A stretch of DNA of 64,000 nt from Methanobrevibacter gottschalkii DSM 11977 (GCF_003814835.1 NZ_RKRG01000003.1:248001-312000); one strand, 5' to 3'; positions 27,788-36,701 are shown, counted from the first letter of the stretch. The notes: generated by a model from the sequence alone, not told the origin. Program-made: numbers and translations.

Positions 27788-28072
27788 GTGATTCTTGTGA
27801 TAAGACGTGTAACAAGTGGCAGACGTTTACTTAGAAAAAGAATGTATAAATCACCACATGCCCGTCATAAAAATGCCACATATCATCGGGAAAATAAAAG
27901 CCTTGTTAAAATTCATCAAAATAAGTTTAAAGATATGAACGGTCCTAATATAAAACCTAAAAGAAGGCCTAAACGTGAAGTTCTTGATGGATTTAAAATG
28001 TCTTATAGATATAAATATTACAATAGGGATATTGTAGAAGAAACTGAAGAATCAGATGAGAAATCTGATTAG
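27788..28072 (+). CDS. Small, very basic protein of unknown function
   Basis: About 94 residues from a GTG at 27788 that abuts the upstream TAA; a GTG at 27797 is an alternative. The first 75 residues are rich in Arg, Lys and His (RRVTSGRRLLRKRMYKSPHA) and the last 12 are acidic (EETEESDEKSD). The charge suggests contact with nucleic acid, perhaps ribosome or RNA, but no family motif is seen. Codon use looks normal for the region. Coupled translation with the 27593 gene is likely. Confidence 0.6.
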   Translation: MILVIRRVTSGRRLLRKRMYKSPHARHKNATYHRENKSLVKIHQNKFKDMNGPNIKPKRRPKREVLDGFKMSYRYKYYNRDIVEETEESDEKSD

Positions 28073-28145
28073 TTCTTTTGTTTCAACTTTTTTTAAAAAT
28101 AAAATAAGTAATTAATTCAATCTAGTTAAAGAATTTGCCGGATTA

Positions 28146-28454
28146 TTAAATGCTGTTGTTTATACGATTTATTTTATCTTCTTCTTTTGATTTAAGATAT
28201 TCAAAAATGTGTTTCCCTTCATCTGTTAGGGAATATAATTTTCCTTTGTGAATATTCGGTGTTGCGCAATAAACAATATTCTGTTTTTTTAATTGTGATA
28301 ATAGATTACTAATATGATTTGTGCGAACGCCAATAGCATCTCCCAATTCTTTTGGAGTATATAAATTATATTCCATATATAATATTATATTTTTCCTGTG
28401 TTCTGATCCTTGAACATATGCTATTTTTTCTAATAGTTTTTTATCTCTACACAT
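28146..28454 (-). CDS. Winged-helix transcriptional regulator
   Basis: 102 residues. A helix-turn-helix is visible in TPKELGDAIGVRTNHISNLL with recognition helix NHISNLLSQLKKQ, followed by a wing ending KLYSLTDEGKHIFEYL, as in MarR/ArsR-like archaeal regulators. It is a homolog of the protein encoded divergently at 28618, which shares the NHIS(N/R) core, C..hx(K/R)GRLYxLTEKG-like wing. The shared upstream region contains a motif also found before the NhaC antiporter gene. The target genes are unknown. Confidence 0.8.
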   Translation of the reverse strand: MCRDKKLLEKIAYVQGSEHRKNIILYMEYNLYTPKELGDAIGVRTNHISNLLSQLKKQNIVYCATPNIHKGKLYSLTDEGKHIFEYLKSKEEDKINRINNSI

Positions 28455-28512
28455 ATGCTATACTTTTGTTTTACTTTAAAGGCATGGATATATATAATAT
28501 TTAACATAAATA

Positions 28513-28531
28513 GTACATTAATAGCAAATTC
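28513..28531. promoter_or_regulatory. Motif shared with the NhaC promoter
   Basis: GTACATTAATAGCAAATTC lies between the two divergent winged-helix genes. It matches GTACATTAATAGCTAATTT at 36616-36634 in 16 of 19 positions, including an unbroken 13-base block. An operator for one of the winged-helix proteins is a reasonable inference. Confidence 0.4.
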
Positions 28532-28617
28532 ATAATACACTTAAATATTTCATTTAAAAATCATTATTTTATTGGTTTAAGATTTATGTGTAATGTAGTA
28601 AATTAAATTAGGGTGTT

Positions 28618-28884
28618 TTGTTGGATAATTCAGTTAAGTATATTTTAAAATCGTCTTATCGTGTTCGTGTTCTTCAGGCAATCGGTCATGATGTAAAAAC
28701 ACCCTCCCAAATTGCAAAAGATAGTTCCGTGTTAAATAATCATATTAGCAGAACATTAAGACAATTATACGAACATGATTTAATAGAGTTGATTAATCCT
28801 GAAATGCATTGTGGCAGATTGTATAGACTTACTGAAAAGGGTCTGGTTGTTTTGAGTATTATTAATAATGAATCTGTCCAATAA
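28618..28884 (+). CDS. Winged-helix transcriptional regulator, paralog of the 28146 gene
   Basis: 88 residues from TTG at 28618 or 28621; GGGTG at 28611-28615 region supports a start there. The helix-turn-helix is TPSQIAKDSSVLNNHISRTL and the wing CGRLYRLTEKGLVVLSI. It is a minimal DNA-binding domain with no sensor domain. It faces the 28146 gene head to head over about 160 bp, a layout typical for regulators that control each other. A short hairpin (CTTTTTT/AAAAAAG) with a T-run follows its stop and may end transcription. Confidence 0.75.
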   Translation: MLDNSVKYILKSSYRVRVLQAIGHDVKTPSQIAKDSSVLNNHISRTLRQLYEHDLIELINPEMHCGRLYRLTEKGLVVLSIINNESVQ

Positions 28885-29566
28885 TTTGATTTTTGAATAG
28901 CTTTTTTCAAAAAAGATTTTTTTCGTTTTTGGACAGGGTTGATGGAATTTCAAAATTAGTTTTATACTTAAATTTCACTTTTTAGATATTTTTACTTGTT
29001 TTTTAGTGTGGTTTTGCTTAAATTGTTGTTTGTTTATCATGTATTTTTTGTTTAAATAGGTGTTGTGCTTAATTTTTCAGGTATTTTTGGCATATGCTGC
29101 TCTGTTTAATTAGGAGTTATAAGTGTTTTTGATTAGTATCAATTGTGATTTGTTTAATTTTGCTCGTTTTGTGGTAGATTTTATTTTCAGGAGACTGTTG
29201 GTCTGTTAAGGATATATGTATAAAATCTCTGAAATGAACCAATATGTAAAAATCATTCAAAAATCAGTTTACAAACAAAATTTTTTTGAAAATTAATCAT
29301 CCAAACATATAACAAAACCCGTCAAAAATACGAATATTAAATCAACAATAATAAAAATGATAATATTGGCTCCGTATTTTTAAAAAATTTTCATGCTAAA
29401 ACTAAATTACTTAAACATAAAAAATTAAAAACAAAAAATTACACAAGTTTTTGAAAGAGTCAAGAGCCCAAAGTGCCTAGAGTATTTATATTATGAATAA
29501 TAAAATTTAATAAAGAAAAATAGTATGAATTTATACTTTTTTTCTATTGTAATTTGGAGGTAATTT
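28885..29566. other. 680-nt gap without a recognisable gene
   Basis: After a hairpin with T-run (about 28899-28925) the stretch is AT-rich in all frames, with no ORF that I would trust and no clear transposase relic. Near its right end are TATA-like boxes AGTATTTATATTA (29481) and AATTTATAC (29528), and the GGAGG of the next adhesin at 29556-29560. Confidence 0.5.
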
Positions 29567-32500
29567 ATGAAATTATTTAACAATAATTTTATATCTGTAT
29601 TATTAATATTATTCGTTTTAGTTCTTGCTGTTAATTCAGTTAGTGCTACTGATAATAATATTACGGATATAAATAATGTTAATTCTAATTTATCCAATGT
29701 ATTGAAAAGTTCTTCTAGTTTAAATGATGGAGATGCTATTTCATATGATTTAATGGATAATAAAGATGTTATTTCTCAAAAATTTTCTTCAAATAGTAAT
29801 ACAAATGATAAGTCAAATATGTCTGATGTGGTTGATTCTATTGAATCTGTTGCAGAACCTACTAGTTTGGATAGTCCTATACTCAGGTCTGTTGTTCCTA
29901 GCGGCATTACATTTGATGGAGTTTTCCATGTTGGTACTGGACAACAATATTCAAATATACAAGACGCATTAGATCAATGTAGGAGAGGCGGATATAATTA
30001 TCAAATTATTATACATGAAGGTACATATACTGGATATGGTAATAAAAATTTAGTTATTGAGCCTACTACTTGGTGGAACCCTAATTTTGGTTACTTGGAT
30101 ATTAGAACTGCAAATGATGGTGATGTGGTAATATTAAATGCAGAAAGATCTCCAAGCATTTTAACTATTAATTCTAGAAATGTTCATATTACTGGATTGA
30201 CATTTATGAATGCTTATAATTATGGTAGTGGTGGAACATCTGGTGCTGGTGTTGCTATAAATATTAGGAAAGGAACTGTATCTATAGATAATTGTTCTTT
30301 TATTAATAATGAAGCTAGAAATCTTTGGGGAGGTGCAGTCCATATTGATTCAAGTATAACAAATCGTATTTCTAATATAGATATTACAAACTCTTTATTT
30401 GTTAATAATAGTGCTGAGGTAGGTGGAGCATTCCGTTCTGAAAGATATTCTAGTAATATTAATATAATTAATACTACATTTATTAATAATACTGCTACTG
30501 AACATGGTGGTGTAGCATGTTTATTTAGTACAGATGTGACATTTGCAAATTGTACTTTTATAAATAACTCTGCTCCTTCATCTGGAGGTATTCATTTTCA
30601 TGTTGGCGGATCACATATCGATAATTGTACTTTTATAAATAATAGTGCTTATGGTACTGGTTCTTCTGAAGAAGGTTATGGTGGAGCTATTGCGTTAGTT
30701 TATAGTACTAGTGATGGTGTTATTATTTCTAATTCTAGTTTTTCCAATAACTTTGCCGGTAAATATGGTGGTGCCATTGATGTAAATGGCAGTGGTAGTA
30801 ATGCTAAAATATTGAACTGTAATTTTGAAAACAATACTGCCGGTTATGGTGGCGCTATCCGTGTTCAAGGTTCTAACACTGTTATTGATAATAACAGTTT
30901 AATTAATAATAAGGCTATTAATACTGATGGTGGTGGAATTCATGTTGAAGGTAGTAATACTCAAATTTCAAATACTATTTTTAGAAATAATTCTGCTGCT
31001 GCTAATGGAGGTGCTTTAGCTATTGTTGCTGGTGATAATACATTTGTTTCCAATTCAGTCATTGCTAATAACACTGCTGTGAATGGTGCGGGTGCTTATA
31101 TTCAAGGAAGAAGAGTAACTATATCCGATTCTATTGTCGCTAACAATACTGCAGACCAAAATGGTGCAGGAGTTTATATTGATGGAAGTTATGCTACTAT
31201 AAAAGACTCTACTATTTATAATAATAATGCTACTGTTAATGGTGGTGGAGCTTATATAAATGGTAGGGATGCTACTATCTCCAATGTTAACTTTGTGTTA
31301 AACAATGCTATTCCTGATGAAGAAGCTTTGGATGATGGTCTTGGTGGAGCTATTTTTATTGCTGGTAGTAATAGTTATATTGAGGATAGTAATTTTACTT
31401 ATAATACTGCTCGTAATGGTTCTGCTATTTATATAGATCCGACAAGTTCTATAGCAAATAATTATATTTATAACTGTAATTTCACTGAAAATCAAGCTTG
31501 GAGTTATTGGTTACCTATTTTCTATAATGATGTAACTAAAACTATTGAATCTAATTTAACTGGTGGAAATAATATATTAAATGCTATTTACAATAATGGA
31601 AGTAACTTACATATTTTCATTGATGGCGTAAATCCTGTTTTGGGATGGGAAAACTCTCAAAATGGTACAATAATGTATCAAGATAACCGTGAGTTTAATC
31701 AAACTATTGTAACTCTTGTTTGGGATAGGCATGGTAATTTAGTATTTAATGAAACTGCAGTTACTGATTTAGCAGGTAATGTTTGTTATGATATTCCTCA
31801 AGATACACATTTATGGTTTATAGTTAGTATGACTCATTTAGAGGATACTTATTATAAAGAAATTACTAATATTACGGGTATTAATATTAATCCTGGTTTG
31901 ACTATTACTGATGTAACTATGTATGAGGGTAATTCAACTCCTCAAACAATATATATTGTTTTAGCTGATGATGATGCTAATCCTATACCAAATGAAGGTC
32001 CAATCATGATTTATGTCATGGTTAATGGTAATAAGATTCTTCTTGGTAGTGGTAATACTAGTAAGAATGCAGTATTGATTCTTAATGAAAGTGCTGTATT
32101 TAAAACATTAAATCCCGGCAATTATACTATTATTGCAGAATGTACATATGCATATTATAATGAAACTACTCAATCCATATCTAATAAAACTGTATCAACT
32201 GAAGGTATTTTAGAAGTTCTTCCATATATCTGGAGTCTTAATAAAACTATTTCTCATGTTAATGGTATTCCATATATTGAGGGTATGGTTATCCAGATAA
32301 ATGATAATGTTACTTTTAATATAACTGTATTTAATGAAGTTAATACTACGTTATATGGATTAAAATTAATTGATTTAAATACTGAAGGATTAAGTTATGT
32401 TTCTACTTTACCTTCCAATTGGAATTATGAAGGTAATAATGTATGGACATTAGATAATCTAGTTAATTATGGAAATTCATCATTATTTGTTACTTTTAAA

Positions 32501-34396
32501 GTACTTAAAACTGGTAATTTAACTAATATTGTTAATTGTAGTTTTCTTGATGGTTTTAAAAATAAAAGTGCTAACATTACTTTTGCAGTTAATTTAACTG
32601 CTGATTTGGGTGTTAGTAAGGTTGTTAATGTTTCTAATCCTAATTACGGTGATTTTATTAAGTATACTGTAGTTGTTTCTAATGCTGGTCCTGATGATGC
32701 TACTGGTGTTGTTGTTAATGAGACTTTGCCTGTGGGTTTGGTTTATGTTAGTGATGATGCTAGTGTTGGTAGTTATGATCATGTTGCTGGTTTGTGGACT
32801 GTTGGTAGTTTGGCTAAAGGTGATAGTGCTACTTTGATTGTTGTTGTGCGTGTTGGTGGTACTGGTAATATTCAGAATTTTGTGAATGTTAGTGGTGCTG
32901 AGTATGATAATAATACTGGTAATAATAAGGCCAATGTTACTGTTGCTGTTAATGCTAGTGCTGATTTGGGTGTTAGTAAGGTTGTTAATGTTTCTAATCC
33001 TAATTACGGTGATTTTATTAAGTATACTGTAGTTGTTTCTAATGCTGGTCCTGATGATGCTACTGGTGTTGTTGTTAATGAGACTTTGCCTGTGGGTTTG
33101 GTTTATGTTAGTGATGATGCTAGTGTTGGTAGTTATGATCATGTTGCTGGTTTGTGGACTGTTGGTAGTTTGGCTAAAGGTGATAGTGCTACTTTGATTG
33201 TTGTTGTGCGTGTTGGTGGTACTGGTAATATTCAGAATTTTGTGAATGTTAGTGGTGCTGAGTATGATAATAATACTGGTAATAATAAGGCCAATGTTAC
33301 TGTTGCTGTTAATCAGCTTAAAACTTATATTATCGTTTTTAATAATACTGTTTATCCTGGTGATGATGTTACTGTTATTGTTACTGTTACTACTCAAAAC
33401 GGTTCATTATTTAATGGTAATGTTAATGTTGCTTTAAATGATACTGCAAACACTACTAAAGTGGTTACTATTGTTGATGGTACTGGTAGTTTTAAGGTTA
33501 CAGTTGATAAAAATCTTGTTAATGGCTATGTAATTGGTATTAATGCTAGTTATGATGGTAATGATACTTATATTGGATCTAAAGGTTTTGGTTGGATTAA
33601 GGTTTTACCAGTCAAATTCCATGTTGAAAAAACTATTGTAAAAGGTAATGAATTTTTCATTGGTGATGAGATAATATTTAATATTACTGTTTATAATGAT
33701 TGTAATGGTACTTTATACAATTTAGTTGTTAGTGATGTTCTTCCTAATGGTGTTGTGCTTATTAATAGTGGTTTTGGGCTTTGGACTTATGATGGTGGCT
33801 CTTCTTGGAGTTATGGTGATTTAAGTGCAGGCGCTAGTGCTACTTTGATTATTAAGTCTAGTGCAGTTAAAGCTGGTAGTTTCACTAATGATGCTAAAGC
33901 TACAGTAAATGATGTTCTTGATAATAGTAGTTTGGTTGATTTCAGTATTTCAAAATTAAATACTAGTATCAGTGTATCTAATGTTACAGGGCATCCTGGT
34001 GATGTAGTTGTTATAACTATTAAAGTTAGTACTGGAGATAATGTTCCGTTTAATGGTGATGTTGATGTTATTTTACTCGATGGTAAAAAAATTATTGTTC
34101 ATGTAACTAATGGTATTGCTAAGTTTAAATGGACTATTCCTAAAAATGCTAAGAATAATACTATATTTAGTATTTTCGTATCATTTGCTGGTAGTTCAAA
34201 ATACTTTGGATCTAATAATACTGGATTTATCAAAGTAATTGATAATAAACAAAACAAAACTAATCATACAGATAACAATGATTTTACTGATAAATGTAAT
34301 AAAGGGATTATTAAAAATACTGGTAATCCATTATTAGTTTTATTAATTTCAATTGTTATTTTGGTTATATCATTAAAACGTAGAAAAGACTATTAA
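29567..34396 (+). CDS. Large adhesin-like protein: beta-helix, DUF11 and Ig-like repeats, membrane anchor
   Basis: 1609 residues. Signal peptide FISVLLILFVLVLAVNSVSA (residues about 7-26). Residues 110-660 are beta-helix coils with repeated (F/S)xNNxAxxxGGA patterns. Residues about 775-885 form an Ig-like domain. Then follow a DUF11-type module (about 890-1010), two identical DUF11 modules of 120 residues (about 1012-1250), an Ig-like module with PGDDVTVIVTVTTQNG, another DUF11 (about 1345-1465) and a last Ig-like domain. The end TGNPLLVLLISIVILVIS plus KRRKDY matches the end of the 10556 adhesin. It is exported and anchored at the C-terminus; the ligand is unknown. A GGAGG precedes the ATG and a hairpin follows the stop. 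The identical modules show recent recombination. Confidence 0.88.
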   Translation: MKLFNNNFISVLLILFVLVLAVNSVSATDNNITDINNVNSNLSNVLKSSSSLNDGDAISYDLMDNKDVISQKFSSNSNTNDKSNMSDVVDSIESVAEPTSLDSPILRSVVPSGITFDGVFHVGTGQQYSNIQDALDQCRRGGYNYQIIIHEGTYTGYGNKNLVIEPTTWWNPNFGYLDIRTANDGDVVILNAERSPSILTINSRNVHITGLTFMNAYNYGSGGTSGAGVAINIRKGTVSIDNCSFINNEARNLWGGAVHIDSSITNRISNIDITNSLFVNNSAEVGGAFRSERYSSNINIINTTFINNTATEHGGVACLFSTDVTFANCTFINNSAPSSGGIHFHVGGSHIDNCTFINNSAYGTGSSEEGYGGAIALVYSTSDGVIISNSSFSNNFAGKYGGAIDVNGSGSNAKILNCNFENNTAGYGGAIRVQGSNTVIDNNSLINNKAINTDGGGIHVEGSNTQISNTIFRNNSAAANGGALAIVAGDNTFVSNSVIANNTAVNGAGAYIQGRRVTISDSIVANNTADQNGAGVYIDGSYATIKDSTIYNNNATVNGGGAYINGRDATISNVNFVLNNAIPDEEALDDGLGGAIFIAGSNSYIEDSNFTYNTARNGSAIYIDPTSSIANNYIYNCNFTENQAWSYWLPIFYNDVTKTIESNLTGGNNILNAIYNNGSNLHIFIDGVNPVLGWENSQNGTIMYQDNREFNQTIVTLVWDRHGNLVFNETAVTDLAGNVCYDIPQDTHLWFIVSMTHLEDTYYKEITNITGININPGLTITDVTMYEGNSTPQTIYIVLADDDANPIPNEGPIMIYVMVNGNKILLGSGNTSKNAVLILNESAVFKTLNPGNYTIIAECTYAYYNETTQSISNKTVSTEGILEVLPYIWSLNKTISHVNGIPYIEGMVIQINDNVTFNITVFNEVNTTLYGLKLIDLNTEGLSYVSTLPSNWNYEGNNVWTLDNLVNYGNSSLFVTFKVLKTGNLTNIVNCSFLDGFKNKSANITFAVNLTADLGVSKVVNVSNPNYGDFIKYTVVVSNAGPDDATGVVVNETLPVGLVYVSDDASVGSYDHVAGLWTVGSLAKGDSATLIVVVRVGGTGNIQNFVNVSGAEYDNNTGNNKANVTVAVNASADLGVSKVVNVSNPNYGDFIKYTVVVSNAGPDDATGVVVNETLPVGLVYVSDDASVGSYDHVAGLWTVGSLAKGDSATLIVVVRVGGTGNIQNFVNVSGAEYDNNTGNNKANVTVAVNQLKTYIIVFNNTVYPGDDVTVIVTVTTQNGSLFNGNVNVALNDTANTTKVVTIVDGTGSFKVTVDKNLVNGYVIGINASYDGNDTYIGSKGFGWIKVLPVKFHVEKTIVKGNEFFIGDEIIFNITVYNDCNGTLYNLVVSDVLPNGVVLINSGFGLWTYDGGSSWSYGDLSAGASATLIIKSSAVKAGSFTNDAKATVNDVLDNSSLVDFSISKLNTSISVSNVTGHPGDVVVITIKVSTGDNVPFNGDVDVILLDGKKIIVHVTNGIAKFKWTIPKNAKNNTIFSIFVSFAGSSKYFGSNNTGFIKVIDNKQNKTNHTDNNDFTDKCNKGIIKNTGNPLLVLLISIVILVISLKRRKDY
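32599..33313 (+). repeat. Perfect tandem duplication, 360-bp period
   Basis: 32599-32953 and 32959-33313 are identical base for base (355 nt), each encoding one DUF11 module starting ADLGVSKVVNVSNPN. The 5-nt joins differ slightly from the flanks. The lack of any silent change shows that the copies arose or were homogenised recently. The stretch is also richer in GTT/GGT codons than its neighbours. Confidence 0.97.
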
Positions 34397-34424
34397 ACAT
34401 GTAAAAATTTTACTATTTGGAGTT

Positions 34425-34457
34425 GGAGAATTTTTATTCTCCTTTTTTCTTTTTTTG
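34425..34457 (+). terminator. Terminator hairpin after the 29567 adhesin
   Basis: Stem GGAGAAT (34425-34431) / ATTCTCC (34436-34442), short loop, then a run of T broken by a single C. It lies about 30 nt after the stop codon. The rest of the gap up to 34787 shows only AT-rich sequence and a doubtful 26-codon ORF at 34584. Confidence 0.65.
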
Positions 34458-34787
34458 AACAATTACTAATATTTCAGATGGTCGAATTTTTAGTTAAAAA
34501 AGTTGTTGAAAGAAATTTTGGTTAAAATTGATATAAAAGTTCTTATTTTTTATTTTAGAGTTTTTTACCGAAAGTTTATACATAATGAGTTATGGCATAT
34601 TTTTATGGAAATTTGATAATAAAATTGAGGAATATTTAGAGTTTTTTCTGAAATTGCCGAAATAAAAATATGGAAAATATATAGAGGTAAAAAGGTTAAA
34701 TGCACAGTTAAATAACATTTGCATATAATTTTTTAATGAAAAATTGAATGTAATAAAGTTCAGTTTAAACTTTATACATAAAAATAG

Positions 34788-35057
34788 TTATTTTAATAAT
34801 TCTTCTTTTAAAATAATTTTATTTTTAGAATGTATGTCTAAAATAATGCCGGAAAATTCATCATCGTTATTTGCAAGCTTTTTAAATAATTCAATTGAAA
34901 CTTCATAAGGTATATAATCAGCTAATTTTAAGTATTCAAAACCCTTTTTGTATTCTTCCATGTTTGAAAATACAATTATTTTAAAATCATCAAGACTTCC
35001 AGTAACAAGAAAATCTTTTTCATGACCTTCACCTATTGTAGGGCAAATAAAGTTCAT
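34788..35057 (-). CDS. Third gene of SseB-like operon, 89 residues
   Basis: The ATG at 35057 is chosen because AGGTG sits just before it at good spacing; a GTG at 35066 lies within that site. The protein reads MNFICPTIGEGHEKDFLVTG, IIVFSNMEEYKKGFEYLKLA and ends with IILDIHSKNKIILKEEL. The central 'VFSNMEEYKKG' takes the place of the 'IPIFTDxxE' motif of the two upstream genes, and 'IILDIHSKN' parallels 'FVINPHSQN' in its neighbour, so it looks like a shortened relative. It follows the 35067 gene without a gap. Function unknown. Confidence 0.6.
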   Translation of the reverse strand: MNFICPTIGEGHEKDFLVTGSLDDFKIIVFSNMEEYKKGFEYLKLADYIPYEVSIELFKKLANNDDEFSGIILDIHSKNKIILKEELLK

Positions 35058-35066
35058 TTTAAACAC

Positions 35067-35510
35067 CTAAAAACTCGCATTTCTATCCATATTAAAGTTC
35101 TGTGAATGTGGATTAATTACAAATCCTTGAAAATATTCATCTTCATCAGCTAGTTTAGATATGTCTTCTGGACTGAGGACATTCATCTCTAATTTATCTA
35201 AGAATAATTTGGATATTTTTGCACTTCCAATAGCATATTCTCTAATATCTGTAAAAATTGGAATAATATATTTTTTGCTTTTTTCAGTTAAAGTTAATTT
35301 AACAGGTTTTCCACTCTCATCCACTAATGTAAAATAAATCTCGTTAGGAAATGTGTTTTTAATATTTTTTTTGATAACTTCAAGCTCAAGAGCATTTTCG
35401 CTCTTGAGTTTTTTGGCCATATCTGCATATATTTGAATATATTCCTTTAATTGGCTTTTTGAAGCTTTCACATTATTTTTTTGGTAATCTTCGTAATCTT
35501 TAATATTCAT
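35067..35510 (-). CDS. SseB-like protein, second gene of operon
   Basis: 147 residues. An N-terminal helix rich in Lys/Gln (EDYQKNNVKASKSQLKEYIQ) precedes the SseB-like core: YFTLVDESGKPVKLTL, YIIPIFTDIREYAIGSAKIS, LSPEDISKLADEDEYFQGFV and INPHSQNF. Starts 2 bp after the stop of the 35513 gene. The core aligns with the single gene at 26215 (IENGKPVRIPYAND, LVPIYTDEKEYIIAMDYF). SseB-type domains are found across bacteria and archaea, often in tandem, with no assigned chemistry. Confidence 0.65.
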   Translation of the reverse strand: MNIKDYEDYQKNNVKASKSQLKEYIQIYADMAKKLKSENALELEVIKKNIKNTFPNEIYFTLVDESGKPVKLTLTEKSKKYIIPIFTDIREYAIGSAKISKLFLDKLEMNVLSPEDISKLADEDEYFQGFVINPHSQNFNMDRNASF

Positions 35511-35512
35511 AT

Positions 35513-36001
35513 TTATTCACAACATTCGTGAACATCTTCACCACCGATTACAAAATCCCATTGTGGTGCATTAATGGCAAGTCCAATGAATTCTTCATCT
35601 TCAGCATATTCAGAAACAATTTCATTACCAGTTTTTTTATCACAAACAAATTCATTTTCTTCAAATTGTTCTTTGAAAAGTTCAATAGCTTTATTTGCTT
35701 CTTCTTCATCAGTAAAAACAGGAATAACAAATTCCTCTACTTCTTCATCTTCTTCACTTATAATTAATGCAACAATTTCTTTTTGTTCACTTTTAGCATT
35801 AGATACAATAATGAATTCTTCGCTGAAAACAATGTGTTCAATATCATGATAAATGTTACCTAATTGTTCGATTTGTTCTTTGTGCTCTTCTTCAAATGTG
35901 TCATCAAGTTCTTCTGATTCGCTTAATGCCGCTTCAATCTTTTCGTTTAAATCATCATCAATTTCAATAAATTTTTTAACTAATTCTTTAAGTTCGCTCA
36001 T
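35513..36001 (-). CDS. SseB-like acidic protein, first gene of operon
   Basis: 162 residues from the ATG at 36001, fixed by GGTGATATA directly upstream; longer starts up to 36079 lack such a site. It is extremely acidic (EIDDDLNEKIEAALSESEEL; EEDEEVEEFVIPVFTDEEEA). The SseB-like core is EEFIIVSNAKSEQKEIVALI and FVIPVFTDEEEANKAIELF, and it ends in GEDVHECCE, with a Cys pair and His that might bind metal. It leads a three-gene operon whose promoter lies inside an inverted repeat at 36118-36161. The function is unknown. Confidence 0.65.
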   Translation of the reverse strand: MSELKELVKKFIEIDDDLNEKIEAALSESEELDDTFEEEHKEQIEQLGNIYHDIEHIVFSEEFIIVSNAKSEQKEIVALIISEEDEEVEEFVIPVFTDEEEANKAIELFKEQFEENEFVCDKKTGNEIVSEYAEDEEFIGLAINAPQWDFVIGGEDVHECCE

Positions 36002-36117
36002 TATATCACCGTATGTGTAATAATCATTAAAATAAGTTTTTTTTTTAAAACAAATGAACATTCTCTTCCTAAACACCACTAAAGGAATGCAAACGAATGC
36101 TCATTTCAACCATCACC

Positions 36118-36161
36118 ATTGTTCATATTATAAAAAAATAGTATATAACAATATGAACAAT
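36118..36161. promoter_or_regulatory. 12-bp inverted repeat spanning the SseB-like operon promoter
   Basis: ATTGTTCATATT (36118-36129) and AATATGAACAAT (36150-36161) are exact reverse complements, 20 nt apart, centre to centre 32 bp or three helical turns. The spacer holds TTATATAC (on the minus strand), a good TATA box at about 36142-36149 for the leftward operon. Two repressor dimers, or one looping protein, could enclose the promoter. This is inferred from sequence only. Confidence 0.5.
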
Positions 36162-36587
36162 AATATTTTTATTTTCAACCTATATAAAGTTTAAGGTTCA
36201 AAATTAGCTTTCAGTAGCTTTTATTAAGGGATATATAAGTTTATTTGTATTAACATCATTATTGTTTTTTTCATAATATTTTATAAATTTTCTTTTTAAT
36301 TAGTCAATTTTTATTTTCCTTTGAATATACTGGGTGGTTTGATGAATAATGTTTATAAGTGTAAAAATGGTTCAGGTAGAAGATGTTCTATGTTTTTATG
36401 AATTATATGTGCCGTTATAATTTTAATGATTATTTTTTTGAATTTTTTCATGTGATTCAAAATATCTGAATTTTGAATTTAAAAATTTTAAAATTTATCT
36501 TAAAATTCAATATATTTATATAATTTTTAGTTAATTCATAAATTTTAAATGTTAAATCTTTTATATTATTAGAACTAAAATAATTGT
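36162..36587. other. Intergenic stretch without a recognisable gene
   Basis: Very AT-rich with frequent stops in all frames. It separates the leftward SseB-like operon from the rightward antiporter gene. Apart from the promoter elements listed on both sides I see no relic or structured RNA. Confidence 0.5.
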
Positions 36588-36634
36588 GTACATTATAAGT
36601 TAATTTTAACGATTGTACATTAATAGCTAATTTA
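36588..36634. promoter_or_regulatory. Two direct repeats before the NhaC gene
   Basis: GTACATTATAAGTTAATTT (36588-36606) and GTACATTAATAGCTAATTT (36616-36634) agree in 15 of 19 positions and are 28 bp apart. The second also recurs between the two winged-helix genes at 28513. Sites of a shared regulator are the natural reading. Confidence 0.45.
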
Positions 36635-36701
36635 TTCAATTAAATTAGATTAATACAATTGAACGGTTTATTTTAATAAATGTAAGGAAAATGGTGTGAT
36701 A

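Noticed and set aside
32594-33397. Minus-strand ORF of 267 codons opposite the adhesin repeat
   Set aside because: It is the mirror of the duplicated GTT/GGT-rich DUF11 modules, made only of Asn/Thr/Ile/Ser repeats, and has no ribosome site. The plus strand is clearly the coding strand.
34584-34664. 26-codon ORF after the 29567 adhesin
   Set aside because: A TATA-like sequence stands close before its ATG, but there is no ribosome site or known family and it is too short to separate from chance.
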